Positions 6,867 through 13,713 of a DNA stretch of 17,439 nucleotides are shown here, in pieces. The position numbers and the translations under genes are program-made. This DNA is from CAYLZN01 sp964387935 (lineage in GTDB: Bacteria > Acidobacteriota > Vicinamibacteria > Vicinamibacterales > JAFNAJ01), in assembly GCA_964387935.1 (NCBI GenBank), contig CAYLZN010000092.1, forward strand, positions 1 to 17,439, written 5' to 3'. Under the pieces are notes generated by a model. It made no database searches. It was given only the letters and a program-made list of their open reading frames with translations, and was not told where the DNA came from. The first letter of the stretch is position 1; each line of letters begins with the position of its first letter.

Positions 6867-7575
6867 AGCGGTGGTGATCGCCGACGCGTGGCCCATCGAG
6901 CCGTTCGACTGGGGCGAGACGGCCGCAGGCGCCGTTCCGCCGCCGTCGGTTCTGCAGCTCCTGCAGGGGTCTTTCCACCAGCCCGACGTGGCTGCCCCCG
7001 CGCCCGCGGCTGCCCAGGCGGAGCCCGCGCCCGGCCCCGACCACCAGGCCCGCCTGGCCGCGCTCGAGCGGGACGCGTTCGCGAAGGGCTATGCGCAAGG
7101 GGAACGGGCGGGCGTCGAAGCGGGGGCCAAGCGCGCCGAGGCCATGCTGCGGCGCGTGGCACAGACGCTCGAGCAGCTCTCCCAGCTGCGGCGGACCATC
7201 GTCCGCGAGACCGAACGGCAGATGGTGCAGCTCGCCATCGATCTCTCGCGCCGCATCGTGCACCGCGAGCTGACCCTCGATCCCACGCTCGTCGCGGCCA
7301 TGGCCCACGTGGCCGTCGATCGTCTCGGAGAGTCCACGCCGGCCAGGATTCGTCTGAACCCGGAGGACTATGCAGTGGTCGTGGCGCAGCGCGGCGAGCA
7401 GTGGGAGGGGGCCCAGGTGGCGATCACCCCGGATCCCGCCATCGCGCGCGGCGGGTGCGTGGTCGAGTCCGACTTCGGGACCGTGGACGGACGACTGGAC
7501 GCCCAGTTCGACGAGGTGACCCGAGCGCTCCTGGGCGACGTGGCCCCGTCGGCACCCGAGGTCCATGCAGACTGA
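6856..7575 (+). CDS. fliH: Flagellar export ATPase regulator FliH
   Basis: FliH (239 residues) is the peripheral stalk of the flagellar export ATPase. It dimerises, binds FliI and docks it at the C-ring through FliN. The N-terminal 75 residues are Pro/Ala rich and poorly conserved. Next comes a long helix (LAALERDAFAKGYAQGERAG) with the GxxxG-like spacing known from FliH, then the conserved C-terminal domain (RQMVQLAIDLSRRIVHRELTLDP, VRLNPEDYAVV-like, GGCVVESDFGTVDGRLDAQF). I chose ATG 6856, with GGTGAG at about 6845-6850, over a further upstream in-frame start. It overlaps fliG by 11 bases and fliI by 11 bases. Confidence 0.93.
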   Translation: MLSRAVVIADAWPIEPFDWGETAAGAVPPPSVLQLLQGSFHQPDVAAPAPAAAQAEPAPGPDHQARLAALERDAFAKGYAQGERAGVEAGAKRAEAMLRRVAQTLEQLSQLRRTIVRETERQMVQLAIDLSRRIVHRELTLDPTLVAAMAHVAVDRLGESTPARIRLNPEDYAVVVAQRGEQWEGAQVAITPDPAIARGGCVVESDFGTVDGRLDAQFDEVTRALLGDVAPSAPEVHAD

Positions 7576-8881
7576 GACCGCGTCGCTCGGGCGATACCTC
7601 GAGCGTGCGGCGCGCGCGGACACGCTACCGATCCAGGGCGACGTGGTGCGCACCGTCGGGTTGCTCGTCGAATCGCGCGGGCCGCGTGCGCGTGTCGGCG
7701 ATCTCTGCGAGCTCGTCAGAAGCGAGGGCGCGTCCGGGCTGGCCCTCGAGGTCGTCGGGTTCCGGGACGGCCTGCTGCAGACCGTGCCGCTCGGCCATAC
7801 GGCCGGGATCAGGACCGGCGACCGGATTGTGGTCCGAGGGGGATCCGCAAACGCCGCCGTCGGAGAAGGCCTGCTGGGGCGCGTGATCGACGGCCTCGGG
7901 CGCGCCATCGACGGTGGCGGCCCGATCGATACCAGCGCGGACTACCCGCTGCAGCCCCCACCGCTCAATCCCCTGGCCCGTGACGGGATCGTCGCGCCGC
8001 TCGGCACGGGTGTGCGCGCCATCGACGCGCTGCTCACGTGCGGCCGCGGCCAGCGCCTGGGCCTGTTCGGAGGGAGCGGCGTCGGCAAGAGCACGCTGCT
8101 CGGGATGATGGCGCGCGGCACGGCCGCCGACGTCGCGGTGATTGCCCTCGTGGGCGAACGTGGCCGCGAAGTCCGCTCGTTCCTGGAGCACGATCTCGGG
8201 CCCGAGGGCCTCGCGCGGGCGGTGGTCGTGGTGTCCACCTCCGACAACCCGCCCCTCGTCCGGCTGCGGGCGGCCTACACGGCCACGGCCCTCGCGGAGT
8301 ACTTCAGGGACTGCGGCAAGAACGTCCTGCTGCTGATGGATTCGGTGACGCGGTTCGCCATGTCACAGCGCGAGATCGGGCTGGCAGCCGGCGAGCCGCC
8401 GACGGCGAAGGGGTACCCGCCGTCCGTGTTCGCGCTGCTGCCCGCGCTGCTGGAGCGTGCGGGCAACGTGCGGGGCCGGGGCAGCATCACCGCCTTCTAC
8501 ACGGTGCTCGTGGAAGGCGACGATCACACCGAGCCCATCGCGGACCACGTGCGCGCGATCCTCGATGGGCACATCGTGCTGTCGCGCGACATCGCCGCCC
8601 GCAACCGCTACCCGGCCATCGACGTGCTGCACAGTGTGAGCCGGACCATGCCCGACGTGACCTCGGCGGACCATCGGGTGAAGGCCGCGCAGGTGCGGGA
8701 ATGGCTGGCCACGATCCGCGACTCGGAGGATCTGGTCAGCGTTGGAGCCTACGTGCCGGGGAGCAATCCCCGGATCGACGAAGCCCTGGCCCGGCGGGAC
8801 GGCATCGAACGGTTCCTGTCGCAGCCGGCCGACCAGTTGACGGACTTCCCGCACGCGATCGCGGCGTTGCGGGACCTCTGA
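7565..8881 (+). CDS. fliI: Flagellum-specific ATPase FliI
   Basis: FliI (438 residues) is the hexameric export ATPase, related to F1 beta, that unloads substrates at the export gate. Walker A is GGSGVGKST (169-177, K175). Walker B includes LLLMD with D259, followed by the signature SVTRFAMSQREIGLAAGEPP and GYPPSVFALLPALLERAG. Further family motifs are GSITAFYTVLVEGDD and DHVRAILDGHIVLSRDIAARNRYPAIDVL. The length is normal. The ATG at 7565 lies inside the end of fliH, suggesting translational coupling of the two partners. The gene is followed by a 115-base gap with a hairpin, the longest gap within this operon. Confidence 0.98.
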   Translation: MQTETASLGRYLERAARADTLPIQGDVVRTVGLLVESRGPRARVGDLCELVRSEGASGLALEVVGFRDGLLQTVPLGHTAGIRTGDRIVVRGGSANAAVGEGLLGRVIDGLGRAIDGGGPIDTSADYPLQPPPLNPLARDGIVAPLGTGVRAIDALLTCGRGQRLGLFGGSGVGKSTLLGMMARGTAADVAVIALVGERGREVRSFLEHDLGPEGLARAVVVVSTSDNPPLVRLRAAYTATALAEYFRDCGKNVLLLMDSVTRFAMSQREIGLAAGEPPTAKGYPPSVFALLPALLERAGNVRGRGSITAFYTVLVEGDDHTEPIADHVRAILDGHIVLSRDIAARNRYPAIDVLHSVSRTMPDVTSADHRVKAAQVREWLATIRDSEDLVSVGAYVPGSNPRIDEALARRDGIERFLSQPADQLTDFPHAIAALRDL

Positions 8882-8899
8882 CCGGCGGAGCCGGGGAAC

Positions 8900-8936
8900 G
8901 GGACCGCGCGACACGGACGTCGCTCCACGCGGTCCC
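8900..8936 (+). repeat. Inverted repeat / predicted hairpin between fliI and fliJ
   Basis: GGGACCGC (8900-8907) pairs with GCGGTCCC (8929-8936), and inside it GCGAC (8908-8912) pairs with GTCGC (8919-8923), leaving a five-base bulge and an ACGGAC loop. There is no T tract after it, so it is not a standard intrinsic terminator. It lies in the 115-base spacer (8882-8996) that holds no gene. It could stabilise or attenuate the polycistronic message, but a function is not shown. Confidence 0.4.
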
Positions 8937-8996
8937 CACGACAAGCGGCGTCGGCGCGACGTCACCTCGCGCGGTCGGCCCGCTCCACAGGCGGTG

Positions 8997-9461
8997 ATGA
9001 AGGCATTCGTCTTCCGGGCCCAGGCGGCCCTCGATCTTCGACGTCGTCAGGACGAGGAGGCACAGCGTGCGCTCGCTCACGCCGAAGGCCTGCGCCAACT
9101 GGCGAAAGAGGCGCTCGATCGCGCCGACGCGTCCCTGGAGGACGCGTGCCGCCAGGCGCGGGAGGTCGAGCGCTGCGACGCCGGGATGAACGCCCGGATC
9201 TGGTATCGGAATTGGATTGCCCTGCACAAGCAGCGCGTCGCCGGGTGCCGGGATGAGCACGAGGCGCGGCGGAGAGCCGCAGAGGATGCCAGGGCGCGCG
9301 CCAGGATCGCGAGACGTCACCTCCAGACGCTGGAACGGTTTCGCGATCGCGCCTGGCGCGACTACGTGCAGGCCGAGCGTCGGACGGAGCAGAAAGCGCT
9401 CGACGACCTCGGCACCGTTCGGTTCACCGTCGCAAGAATTCAGGCAGGAGGACGCTCGTGA
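8997..9461 (+). CDS. fliJ: Flagellar export chaperone/coiled-coil protein FliJ
   Basis: FliJ (154 residues) forms the coiled-coil stalk in the centre of the FliI hexamer. The protein is almost wholly charged helix. It begins MKAFVFRAQAALDLRRRQDEEAQRALA, the typical FliJ opening (F-x-F, L-x-L-R-x-x-x-E-E), and continues with Arg/Glu/Ala heptads to the end. FliJ proteins diverge strongly, so the call rests on that opening, on length (about 145-155 is usual) and on position just after fliI. ATG 8997 is chosen; GTG 8994 directly before it is an equal alternative. The stop overlaps the flgD start in GTGA. Confidence 0.85.
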   Translation: MKAFVFRAQAALDLRRRQDEEAQRALAHAEGLRQLAKEALDRADASLEDACRQAREVERCDAGMNARIWYRNWIALHKQRVAGCRDEHEARRRAAEDARARARIARRHLQTLERFRDRAWRDYVQAERRTEQKALDDLGTVRFTVARIQAGGRS

Positions 9462-9781
9462 CCATTACCCCGGCCGCGGCCGGCACCGAGACCGCCGGAA
9501 CCGCCGCCTCTCCGACCACCACGCCGCGTACGCAGCGCGGCCTCGGCCAGGATGCCTTCCTGAAGCTGCTCGTCACGCAGCTCGAAAACCAGGATCCGAC
9601 GCAGCCGAAGGAGGACACGGAGTTCATCGCTCAGCTCGCCGTGTTCAGCCAGCTCGAGAAACTCACCGAGATCGCCGCGTCGCTCAAGACGCTCACCGCG
9701 CAGCTCACTGCGCAGGAGACCGGGGGCTCGGACGCCCCCGGGTCAGGCTCGACCGGGGAAACACCCACGGTCGAGGCGTAA
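9458..9781 (+). CDS. flgD: Short flagellar hook cap/scaffold protein FlgD
   Basis: FlgD caps the growing hook and allows FlgE to polymerise. Residues about 27-75 carry the conserved N-terminal block GQDAFLKLLVTQLENQDPTQP followed by DTEFIAQLAVFSQLEKL, which is diagnostic. The protein then ends at 107 residues in a Gly/Ser/Thr-rich tail. The C-terminal tudor-like and immunoglobulin-like domains of the enterobacterial protein (about 230 residues) are absent, and only 57 bases separate the stop from flgE, so they are not encoded downstream. Short FlgD forms are known, for example in Bacillus (about 140). Start GTG 9458 has a strong AGGAGG site at about 9446-9451 and overlaps the fliJ stop by four bases. 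Confidence 0.9.
   Translation: MTITPAAAGTETAGTAASPTTTPRTQRGLGQDAFLKLLVTQLENQDPTQPKEDTEFIAQLAVFSQLEKLTEIAASLKTLTAQLTAQETGGSDAPGSGSTGETPTVEA
9720..9741 (+). repeat. Perfect hairpin inside the 3' end of flgD
   Basis: CCGGGGGC (9720-9727), loop TCGGAC, GCCCCCGG (9734-9741): an 8-bp GC-only stem encoding part of the Gly/Ser-rich tail of FlgD. It has no T tract. It may simply follow from Gly and Pro codons, or may affect decay or translation of the message just before flgE. Confidence 0.35.
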
Positions 9782-9838
9782 CCGCGCGGGGCCCGTCCAG
9801 CCGCTCCCGCAGGGTCGAATCACGGAGGACACCATTCC

Positions 9839-11122
9839 ATGGCGCTAGGTTCCTTTTCGGCAGGCCTCTCCGGTCTCAATGCCAACGCGACGTATCTCAG
9901 TGTGATCGGGAACAACCTCGCCAACATCAACACCATCGGCTTCAAGGCCAGCGTGGTGCGGTTCGCCGACCTGGTCAGCCAGCGCGTCGGAGGCACCAGC
10001 ACGAACCCGATGCAGGTGGGGCTCGGCGTGACCACCGCGTCGATCGCCCCGGTCTTCAGCCAGGGGTCCATCGACACGGCACGGGAAGCGTCCAACGTCG
10101 CCATCCAGGGCAATGGCTTCTTCGTGATCGAAGGCGAACAGGGGATCGCCTACACGAGAGCCGGCGACTTCACCTTCGACGCCGACGGCAAGATGGTGAC
10201 GCAGGACGGCTGGTCGGTGAAGGGCTACACGCAGATCGACCCCGCGACGGGGCAGATCGTGACCTCTGGCGAGCTGAGCGACATCGTCGTGCCGATGGGT
10301 TCGCTGCGCCAGCCGGTGGCGACGACGAGCTTCAGTACGACCACCAACCTCGACGCGAGCTCGACGGCGGGTCCGCCGCCCTCGACCTACACCGCCTCGG
10401 TGCAGGTGTACGACGCGCTGGGCTCCGAGCACACGGTGTTCATCAACTACACCAGCACGGGACCCGGCCGATGGAACTACTCGGTCGAGGTGCCGGGTGA
10501 GGACGTGGCCGGCGGGACGCCAGGCACCCGCACGGTACTCGCGAGCGGCGCGCTGGCGTTCGACGCGTCCGGACGCCTCGATCCGGCCACGGGCGTGAAC
10601 GGAGGCGCGCCGGCCGACGTGACCATCACCACGCCGGTCTGGGTCAACGGGGCCGCGCCCAGTTCCTTCGTGTGGGACATCGTCGACGCGACGGGTGAGG
10701 CGAACATCACGGGCTTCGCGTCGGTGTCCGCCACCTCCTCCAAGAGCCAGAACGGTTCGCCGGCCGGACAGATCACCGACATCAGCATCGAGGCCGACGG
10801 CAGCATCGTCGCGGCGGTGGGTGCCGGCCAGAACGTGGTGGTCGGGCAACTGGTGCTCGCGAACTTCAACAACCCGAAGGGACTCGTCAAGCTGGGCAAC
10901 AACCGGTTCGCGGGTACCGAAGCGGCAGGGCTGCGCAACATCGGGCTGGCCGGCACTGGCGGGCGCGGCACCCTCATCGGCAGCGCGCTCGAGGCTTCCA
11001 ACGTCGACGTCGCCCTCGAGTTCACGCAGATGATTCTCGCCCAGCGAGGCTACCAGGCGAACGCGAAGACCATCACGGTGTCCGACGAACTGATGGCCGA
11101 GACGATCCAGATGAAGCGGTAG
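9839..11122 (+). CDS. flgE: Flagellar hook protein FlgE
   Basis: This 427-residue subunit of the hook, the flexible universal joint, is secreted through the flagellar export gate. The N-terminus has SFSAGLSGLNANATYLSVIGNNLANINTIGFK with the rod/hook motif NNLANINTIGF. The D1/D2 region includes QGNGFFVIEG and YTRAGDFTFDADG, typical of FlgE/FlgF/FlgG. The C-terminus has SNVDVALEFTQMILAQRGYQANAKTI, the D0 helix. Length fits FlgE (about 400-430) rather than FlgG (about 260). The ATG at 9839 follows GGAGGA at 9824-9829. It lies one base ahead of fliK, its length controller. Confidence 0.96.
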   Translation: MALGSFSAGLSGLNANATYLSVIGNNLANINTIGFKASVVRFADLVSQRVGGTSTNPMQVGLGVTTASIAPVFSQGSIDTAREASNVAIQGNGFFVIEGEQGIAYTRAGDFTFDADGKMVTQDGWSVKGYTQIDPATGQIVTSGELSDIVVPMGSLRQPVATTSFSTTTNLDASSTAGPPPSTYTASVQVYDALGSEHTVFINYTSTGPGRWNYSVEVPGEDVAGGTPGTRTVLASGALAFDASGRLDPATGVNGGAPADVTITTPVWVNGAAPSSFVWDIVDATGEANITGFASVSATSSKSQNGSPAGQITDISIEADGSIVAAVGAGQNVVVGQLVLANFNNPKGLVKLGNNRFAGTEAAGLRNIGLAGTGGRGTLIGSALEASNVDVALEFTQMILAQRGYQANAKTITVSDELMAETIQMKR

Positions 11123-11123
11123 T

Positions 11124-12740
11124 ATGAGTCCAAATCTGTTGCCTGTGGTCGCGCCCGCCGCGGCCGCGACCTCTGCGCCCACACCCGGCACGGGGAACAC
11201 GGTCTCTGCGAGGACGACCGACGGGGCCGCCGGCGAGCGGCCCTCGTTTGGCGCCATGGTGTCCGAGCTGGCCAGCGCCGACGCTCCCCGCGACGGAGAC
11301 GATGCCGACGAGCAGGGCGCGACTCCTGCGGTGGTGACGCCTCCTGGCGGCGACGCACGGCTCGCCGACTCGCCCGCCACCGTCACCGTGGTCCACGGAG
11401 AACTGACGGCCGCCGTCGGGGAGCTCCTCGAGGGCGGCGTCGAGGATGGGTCCGTCACCGCGTGGCAGCCGGACACGCTTCGAGCGACGGCGTCGACGCA
11501 CGACCAGGGCCAGCCAGGTGTGGCGCCGAAGGCGACCGCCCTGGCGGCCCCGCGGGACGCTCGAGCCGAGCACATGGAGCTGCCTGTCGTGGAGTCAGCG
11601 TCCGCCCTCGCGCCAGGGGCATCGAGCAGCACGCCCGAATCCCAGGGCAGCCAGGAGGCCGCTCAGGGCCTGGACGAGGCGATCGAGACCACGCCCGACA
11701 CTGCCGGGGCGGGCGGCGCCCAGGGGCCCCCGGAGGTCGGCCAGGCGTCCGGGGCCACAGACGCGGCGCAGGGTGTGGCGATGCCCCTTCCGGTGGAAGC
11801 GCCCGCACCGCCAGCGCCAATCGTGTCCGCGCCCGCGCCGGTGCAAGCCAATGACCTCGCCAGTTCGCACACCGCGGTGGATCCCATGATCGCGTCGCTG
11901 GTGGCGAGCGTGGCCACCCCGGGTGGGCTCGCGGGGGCCGACGGTCGGTCCCGCGGTGGTGTGTCGGCGGGTGTCGAGGCTCGGCGAGACCAGCGCAGCC
12001 TCCGGCTGCCCGACGCACCGGGTCCGGTGCCATCGGCGTCCGGAGCGTCCGACGCGGGGGCTGCGGACGCGGAGAGTGTTCCCGTCGAAGGACTCCGTGC
12101 CGACCTGTCCACGCTCGGCGTCGAGGTCGTTGATACCTCGCAGCACCCACCTGCAGGCCCGGGCGTGGGGTCCGGGGTGGCGGACCCCTCCCAGGGCGGC
12201 CCGTCGGAGGCGACCTCCAGCGCATCCAGGCTACCGGCGGTGGCCGCGACCGTCGGCGGTCTGGCGTCGCTGCCACTCGGCGAGTTCGCGCGGTCGCTGG
12301 CCATGAGTTCGTACGCGGCGTCGGGACCTGTGGAGACGCCCGAGGCCACGCCCCGGTGGACGTTGGGACCCTTCGAGGCCGAGTCCCCCCACCAGCAGGT
12401 CGTCAGGGCCGTTCGCCTGCAGTGGGCGAACGGCGTGAGTGAAGCCCGGCTGCGCTTGCACCCTGAGCACCTCGGGGACGTCACCATCGACCTGCGTGTC
12501 GAGCAGGGCAGGGTGTCGGCGTCGCTGCGGCTCGACAACCCGGCGGCTGCGGAGTGGATCCGCGCGCAGCGCGCCGAGTTGCAGTCGTCGCTCGGTGCTC
12601 AGGGGCTGGACCTCGGGACCCTCGACATCGTCGTCGATCCCGACAGTCGTCGCCGCCGATCGGCTACGCCCGACCCGCAGCCGCGAAGCCGGATGCGACG
12701 GCACGGGAGCGACACTCCCCGATTCGAGGTGCTCGCCTAG
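11124..12740 (+). CDS. fliK: Flagellar hook-length control protein FliK
   Basis: FliK (538 residues) is a secreted molecular ruler that switches the export gate from hook to filament substrates by contacting FlhB. Residues 1 to about 400 are low-complexity Ala/Pro/Gly/Ser, variable as expected of the ruler part. The Flg_hook domain follows at about 415-515, with LRLHPEHLGDVTIDL (near 442-456), an IRAQRAELQSSLGAQGLDL helix and a LDIVV strand, all diagnostic. It is longer than the Salmonella protein (405), and hook length should scale with ruler length. The ATG at 11124 is one base after flgE with no strong ribosome site, so reinitiation after flgE is likely. It is the last gene before a hairpin terminator. 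The call rests on the C-terminal domain and context. Confidence 0.92.
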   Translation: MSPNLLPVVAPAAAATSAPTPGTGNTVSARTTDGAAGERPSFGAMVSELASADAPRDGDDADEQGATPAVVTPPGGDARLADSPATVTVVHGELTAAVGELLEGGVEDGSVTAWQPDTLRATASTHDQGQPGVAPKATALAAPRDARAEHMELPVVESASALAPGASSSTPESQGSQEAAQGLDEAIETTPDTAGAGGAQGPPEVGQASGATDAAQGVAMPLPVEAPAPPAPIVSAPAPVQANDLASSHTAVDPMIASLVASVATPGGLAGADGRSRGGVSAGVEARRDQRSLRLPDAPGPVPSASGASDAGAADAESVPVEGLRADLSTLGVEVVDTSQHPPAGPGVGSGVADPSQGGPSEATSSASRLPAVAATVGGLASLPLGEFARSLAMSSYAASGPVETPEATPRWTLGPFEAESPHQQVVRAVRLQWANGVSEARLRLHPEHLGDVTIDLRVEQGRVSASLRLDNPAAAEWIRAQRAELQSSLGAQGLDLGTLDIVVDPDSRRRRSATPDPQPRSRMRRHGSDTPRFEVLA

Positions 12741-12756
12741 GCGACTGGTCGTCGGG

Positions 12757-12770
12757 GTCGGTCCACCGTC
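12757..12770. promoter_or_regulatory. Second copy of the 14-bp palindrome, candidate enhancer upstream of fliL
   Basis: GTCGGTCCACCGTC differs at two of 14 positions from the perfect palindrome before flgB (GTCGGTCAACCGAC). Its centre is about 93 bp before the -24 GG of the fliL sigma-54 promoter. Recurrence of the element upstream of both sigma-54 promoters is the main support. It sits between the fliK stop and the terminator hairpin. Confidence 0.5.
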
Positions 12771-12783
12771 AACACAGTCCGGC

Positions 12784-12818
12784 GGCCCGGCCGAACCGGC
12801 CGGGCCAGGCTTCTTTCT
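12784..12818 (+). terminator. Rho-independent terminator-like hairpin after fliK
   Basis: GGCCCGGCCG (12784-12793), loop AAC, CGGCCGGGCC (12797-12806): a perfect 10-bp GC-only stem, followed by AGGC and the T-rich CTTCTTTCT. The T tract is interrupted and starts four bases after the stem, so efficiency is uncertain. Placement between fliK and a new sigma-54 promoter fits the end of the flgB-fliK unit. Confidence 0.65.
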
Positions 12819-12854
12819 GCCCCCAAGTCACCGGGCTCTGCCGCCGCTGGCGGC

Positions 12855-12870
12855 CGGCACCGGCCTTGCT
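12855..12870 (+). promoter_or_regulatory. Sigma-54 promoter for the fliL operon
   Basis: CGGCACC-GGCC-TTGCT matches TGGCACG-N4-TTGCA/T with GG and GC at the required spacing. Start of transcription is predicted near 12881, giving a 16-base leader that still contains the purine-rich GAAGAG (12884-12889), 7 bases before the fliL ATG at 12897. The same GGCACC-N4-TTGCT occurs before flgB. With the terminator upstream, this marks a separate transcription unit. Confidence 0.8.
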
Positions 12871-12896
12871 CCGGTGAGTGGGCGAAGAGCTGCACC

Positions 12897-13415
12897 ATGT
12901 CCAAGAGCAAAGCCGAATCGCAAGACGCTGCCAAGGACGTCCCCACGTCGAAGAAGAAGTTCCTGCTCCCCGCCATCGGGATCCTGCTCCTCATGGGGGT
13001 GGGGGGCGGCGGGTTCTTCTGGTGGCAGGGGCGTCAGACTGCTGATGCCGCCGGGCACGACTCGGGCGGGCACGCGACGCCCGCCGCGGAGGGCCCTCAG
13101 GTCTCGGGCGCCCTGCCGTTCGAGCCGTTCATCGTGAACCTCGCCGACCCGGGGGGGGCACGATACCTCAAGGCCGACGTCCGCCTCGTCGTCTCCGGCG
13201 CGGAGAGCCTCGAGGAGCTCGAGGAAGACGAGGTCGTCATGCTGCGGCTGCGCTCGGCGATCCTGGAGCACTTGAGCCAGAAGACGGCGCTGGAGCTCAC
13301 GACTCCTGGGGGAAAGGAAGCCCTCAAGCAGGAGATCGCGGAGCGCTGTACGAAGATCCTGGGTCATGCCAAGGTGAGCGATGTCCTCTTCGCCGAGTTC
13401 GTCGTCCAGTTCTGA
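12897..13415 (+). CDS. fliL: Flagellar basal body-associated protein FliL
   Basis: FliL (172 residues) is a single-pass inner-membrane protein whose periplasmic domain rings the stator and stabilises it. A Lys-rich cytoplasmic start leads to a membrane helix at about 22-43, then a Gly/His/Ala linker. The conserved domain follows: LPFEPFIVNLADPGGARYLKADVRLVV, an acidic helix EELEEDEVVMLRLRSAILEHLSQKT, and the end VSDVLFAEFVVQ, which is the family ending. The coding sequence contains a run of eight G (13151-13158). It is the first gene after the second sigma-54 promoter. Its last 35 bases are overlapped by fliN, with no fliM between them. Confidence 0.93.
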   Translation: MSKSKAESQDAAKDVPTSKKKFLLPAIGILLLMGVGGGGFFWWQGRQTADAAGHDSGGHATPAAEGPQVSGALPFEPFIVNLADPGGARYLKADVRLVVSGAESLEELEEDEVVMLRLRSAILEHLSQKTALELTTPGGKEALKQEIAERCTKILGHAKVSDVLFAEFVVQF

Positions 13416-13713
13416 GCCGGCGGGCGTTGCGCGCCTCGGCCCGCCCGCGGCGGAGGACGGACACCCGTTCGCTCAGATGCTCGACGTGAAATGCCCGGTT
13501 GATGTCGTGCTGGGCACGGCGCGCATCACGGTCCGCGACTGTCTGGTGCTCGCGCCGCGCAGCATCGTGCGTCTGCAAGAGACCGCCGGCACGGATGCCC
13601 GGGTGCTCGTCTCGAATGTGCCGCTGGCCGGGGCGGAGGTGGTTGTCGCGGAGGACCGTTCCGCGGTCCGCCTGACCGAGATCTTCAAGCCTCCGGTGGC
13701 GGAGGCCCCGTGA
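13381..13713 (+). CDS. fliN: Flagellar motor switch protein FliN (single SpoA domain)
   Basis: FliN (110 residues) builds the lower C-ring, binds FliH and takes part in switching. Residues about 32-104 are a SpoA/surface-presentation domain: MLDVKCPVDVVLGTARITVRDCLVLAPRSIVRLQ, then DARVLVSNVPLAGAEVVV and the end RSAVRLTEIF. This corresponds to the usual FliN pattern, with one SpoA copy and no FliY phosphatase part. The Ser-rich leader before it is unconserved. ATG 13381 has AAGGTGAG just upstream and overlaps fliL by 35 bases. ATG 13486 would remove the leader and start right at the domain. FliN normally follows fliM, which is missing here. Confidence 0.92.
   Translation: MSSSPSSSSSSEPAGVARLGPPAAEDGHPFAQMLDVKCPVDVVLGTARITVRDCLVLAPRSIVRLQETAGTDARVLVSNVPLAGAEVVVAEDRSAVRLTEIFKPPVAEAP

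Noticed and set aside
8909..8924. Sigma-54 promoter before fliJ (CGACACG-GACG-TCGCT)
   Set aside because: GG is replaced by GA and TTGC by TCGC, so both core elements are broken.
9845..11632. 595-codon minus-strand open frame opposite flgE
   Set aside because: No domain and Arg/Val/Asp-rich composition; a mirror of the hook gene.
13381..13713. fliN as a FliY or a FliM remnant
   Set aside because: Only one SpoA domain is present, with no CheC-like phosphatase or FliM N-terminal motif; FliN explains all of it.
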